Shown one piece after another: positions 5,754 through 7,483 of a DNA stretch of 7,483 nucleotides. The position numbers and the translations under genes were made by a program. The notes beneath the pieces are model-generated. The model was given only the letters and a program-made list of their open reading frames with translations, did no database searches and was not told the DNA's origin. Every line of letters begins with the position of its first letter. Positions within the stretch are counted from its first letter, which is position 1. The DNA is from Ignavibacteriales bacterium (GTDB lineage Bacteria > Bacteroidota > Ignavibacteria > Ignavibacteriales > Melioribacteraceae). Location of the stretch: assembly GCA_020059785.1 (NCBI GenBank), contig JAGVBL010000071.1, forward strand, positions 1 through 7,483, in the 5' to 3' direction.

Positions 5754-6362
5754 TTGAAACTGAAAACCCTTATACCGAAATCGGAAGCAAGAAAAATTGT
5801 TATCAAGCGAAGGAGTGAATTTTCCGCATCAGATTTTCAATCCAAGATTAAATTGATATCCGACCGATTTATAGCAACGGACGATTTTGTAAACGCAAAG
5901 AGAATACATACTTATATCTCTACACGCCCAGGAGAAATTGATACACGGAAATTGGTTGATTACATGGTCGAATGCGGTAAGCAGGTAATCATTCCCAAGT
6001 TGAACAAGAAAACCGGGAAATTTAATCGTGCGAATTTTATAAGCTGGGATCACATGGTTAAAAACAGCGATGGCTATCTTGAACCCAATGTTGGTATCGA
6101 TGAAGATTTGAGCGATGTTGATCTCATAATTGTTCCTGCTATCGCGGTCTCGGTTCTGGGTCAGCGGATTGGACACGGAGGCGGTTATTACGACAAGCTT
6201 TTGAAAAACACATTTGCCACTAAAGTTGTTCTTGCATTTGAATTTCAGGTGTTCGATTACATTGAATCGAACTTACACGATGTTAGAATTGATAAAATAA
6301 TAACCGAGCTAAGAATAATTAATACTCGTCCCCCTATTAATAGATCTTCTGAGCCGCTCTGA
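5754..6362 (+). CDS. 5-formyltetrahydrofolate cyclo-ligase (MTHFS)
   Basis: This cytosolic enzyme of 202 residues converts 5-formyltetrahydrofolate to 5,10-methenyltetrahydrofolate with ATP, returning the storage form of folate to one-carbon metabolism. The family pattern is complete. There is a basic N-terminal helix with K9, R13 and the K18-R19-R20 cluster. IHTYISTRPGEIDTRKL (51-67) has the E-I-D-T segment. VIIPKLNKK (78-86) follows, then LEPNVGIDEDLSDVDLIIVPAIAVS (109-133). The glycine-rich signature IGHGGGYYDKLL (139-150) completes the set. The last 15 or so residues (NTRPPINRSSEPL) extend past the family core and look unstructured. The start is TTG at 5754, supported by GAGGAT 8 bases upstream and by the position of the first conserved helix. 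The PspC gene begins 3 bases after the stop, so the two are translationally close. Homologues are called fau/ygfA in E. coli and yqgN in Bacillus. Confidence 0.93.
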   Translation: MKLKTLIPKSEARKIVIKRRSEFSASDFQSKIKLISDRFIATDDFVNAKRIHTYISTRPGEIDTRKLVDYMVECGKQVIIPKLNKKTGKFNRANFISWDHMVKNSDGYLEPNVGIDEDLSDVDLIIVPAIAVSVLGQRIGHGGGYYDKLLKNTFATKVVLAFEFQVFDYIESNLHDVRIDKIITELRIINTRPPINRSSEPL

Positions 6363-6365
6363 TTT

Positions 6366-7043
6366 ATGGAAGAGAATAATTTCCCTAACATATTTGATGA
6401 AAAGTATGATGCGAGCCCGGACCCGCAATATAACCGACTGGAGCGTTCCGGATCAGATGTTATTATTGCCGGTGTCTGTTCGGGTATTGCAAAATATTTC
6501 AATACCGATCCTTCCATAATAAGATTATTAACTACACTTAGTTTACTGCTTGGTGCATGGGCAGTAGCAGCATACTTAATTCTGGCTTTCCTTATGCCAA
6601 TTGAAAAAAATGTTAAAGAGTTAACGGCAAGCGGAATTGCGCTTCAACGTAAAGTAAACGTACGAACCGTTATAAGCAGCTTGTTGATTTTAACCGGGCT
6701 CTATTTCGGATTATCGTCTTTAGGATTGTTTGTTACATGGCCGGTCTTCTTTATTTATAATTCGTTTCTTGTTTCATTTAGTGCGGTTGGATTCGGAATA
6801 TTTCTTTTCGGAAAGTTTAAGGATGAGAATATTAGTCTGGAAATAACAACCGTTGAAAAATTCTACCGGGTTAAGAAAGGAAAAATTCTTTACGGAGTAT
6901 GCAGCGGAATATCAAGGTATTTTAATGATTCCGATGTTGCAACAATTAGAATAATTTTTGTAATTACATCCCTGCTTACTCTTGGCTTAATGCTGATAGG
7001 ATATTTTTTAATTGCTTCACTGACTAATTATGATGTTGAATAA
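6366..7043 (+). CDS. Membrane protein with two PspC domains
   Basis: This integral membrane protein has 225 residues and two copies of the PspC domain. The first (about 23-80) reads RLERSGSDVIIAGVCSGIAKYFN, then DPSIIRLL and a hydrophobic helix ending FLMPIE. The second (about 165-222) reads KFYRVKKGKILYGVCSGISRYFN, then VATIRIIFV and a helix ending IASLTN. Between them lie two further membrane segments (about 100-122 and 125-149), spaced rather like the DUF5668/LiaF-type membrane module. By family, PspC-type proteins sense or respond to envelope stress (phage-shock or LiaFSR-like systems). No PspA or PspB is visible here, so the pathway is inference. The acidic, Asn/Asp-rich first 22 residues are probably cytoplasmic. 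The start ATG is 3 bases after the cyclo-ligase stop and has no clear ribosome site, so translation probably depends on coupling. The stop TAA is immediately followed by the ATG of the next membrane protein. Confidence 0.9.
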   Translation: MEENNFPNIFDEKYDASPDPQYNRLERSGSDVIIAGVCSGIAKYFNTDPSIIRLLTTLSLLLGAWAVAAYLILAFLMPIEKNVKELTASGIALQRKVNVRTVISSLLILTGLYFGLSSLGLFVTWPVFFIYNSFLVSFSAVGFGIFLFGKFKDENISLEITTVEKFYRVKKGKILYGVCSGISRYFNDSDVATIRIIFVITSLLTLGLMLIGYFLIASLTNYDVE

Positions 7044-7483
7044 ATGAATTTCACTTACAAAAAAATATTCGGTCTAATACTGGTATTATCCGGCATCTTA
7101 ATTCTTGGTTCCCAATTAAGACTTTTCAAGATCGAGCTTTTCAACGTATTGGGGACTGCTCTTATTTTACAAGGAATTACCTCGGTTAGTATATCATTTA
7201 AACAAAACCGGAGGGATCTATTATTTCTTTTCACAGTTATGTTTATGGTGGGAATAATATTCATAACAAAATCATACTTTGTTATTAGAGAGACCCGCGA
7301 AATTATTTTTACTTCTATTTTATTTATTTCCGGCGGAGCTTTTCTTATGCTATTTATCGAAAACATGAAAGAAAAGTTTTTCCTTTATACCGGTATAATG
7401 TTTTTATTGATCGGGTATTTTTCAACCACCTTATTAAGAGATGCCGGTATTACAAAGTATGCCGATTCATTAGGCGGGCTGGC
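7044..7483 (+). CDS. Multi-spanning membrane protein downstream of PspC (partial, C-terminus missing)
   Basis: This frame begins at ATG directly after the PspC stop (TAAATG) and stays open to the right edge: 146 codons plus two bases. About five hydrophobic helices are visible, near residues 8-24, 33-52, 58-75, 86-105 and 112-130. They are separated by short charged turns such as SFKQNRRD (51-58), RETRE and ENMKEKF. The opening, IFGLILVLSGILILGSQLRLF followed by NVLGTALILQG, has the G-xxx-G-xx-L rhythm of the DUF5668/LiaF-like membrane domain often found next to PspC proteins. The later helices and the missing C-terminus prevent a firm family call. In LiaF-type proteins a soluble beta domain would follow the membrane part. 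The zero-base spacing strongly suggests translational coupling and a shared role with the PspC protein. Confidence 0.7.
   Translation, partial: MNFTYKKIFGLILVLSGILILGSQLRLFKIELFNVLGTALILQGITSVSISFKQNRRDLLFLFTVMFMVGIIFITKSYFVIRETREIIFTSILFISGGAFLMLFIENMKEKFFLYTGIMFLLIGYFSTTLLRDAGITKYADSLGGL

Noticed and set aside
5829..6517. Two minus-strand open frames (5829-6176 and 6257-6517)
   Set aside because: They are antisense to the well-conserved cyclo-ligase and PspC genes, and neither resembles a known protein.
7055..7366. Minus-strand open frame of 103 codons
   Set aside because: It is antisense to the coupled membrane-protein gene starting at 7044, which has a clean start, hydrophobic periodicity and operon spacing.
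1..7483. tRNA, rRNA, CRISPR array, insertion sequence or integration site
   Set aside because: No cloverleaf-like element, no regularly spaced direct repeats, no transposase or integrase reading frame, and no flanking terminal repeats were seen. Almost all of the window is occupied by protein genes.

Overview
The window is AT-rich and carries ten protein genes: eight complete and two cut by the window edges. No RNA gene, mobile element or CRISPR array is visible. The gene content points to a bacterium of the Bacteroidota/Ignavibacteria (FCB) kind. This rests on a Sec-exported TlpA-like thioredoxin precursor with a long helical N-terminal region, DUF2203 and DUF2905 proteins, a double-PspC membrane protein, and several genes that start behind A/T-rich leaders without a clear Shine-Dalgarno. 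The taxonomic placement is an inference from style, not from a marker gene.

Layout. Positions 1-1516 (minus) hold the N-terminal 505 codons of an exported thioredoxin-family protein whose redoxin domain is just starting when the window ends. A 150-base divergent region follows, then a DUF2203 gene (1667-2047, plus). That gene ends at a hairpin (2048-2075) shared with a convergent minus-strand cluster. In transcription order the cluster is DUF2905 small membrane protein (4645-4424), NCS2/AzgA-type nucleobase permease (4359-3058), cytosine deaminase of the yeast Fcy1 type (3036-2596) and OsmC-family protein (2526-2095). A 105-base divergent region separates it from the plus-strand genes: arginase (4751-5677), 5-formyltetrahydrofolate cyclo-ligase starting at TTG (5754-6362), a membrane protein with two PspC domains (6366-7043), and a multi-spanning membrane protein that runs off the right edge (7044 onward).

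How the genes may work together. The permease and deaminase look like a nucleobase uptake-and-deamination pair. They are functionally parallel to CodB-CodA of enterobacteria but built from unrelated families, and this is the most interesting part of the window. The cyclo-ligase, PspC protein and terminal membrane protein are separated by 3 and 0 bases and are almost certainly co-transcribed. The folate enzyme may simply lead an envelope-stress-like pair. Arginase lies 76 bases upstream of them, with a candidate promoter in that gap, so it may be a separate unit. I found no clearly novel defence or mobile system. This is mostly ordinary core and metabolic territory with a few unusual combinations.
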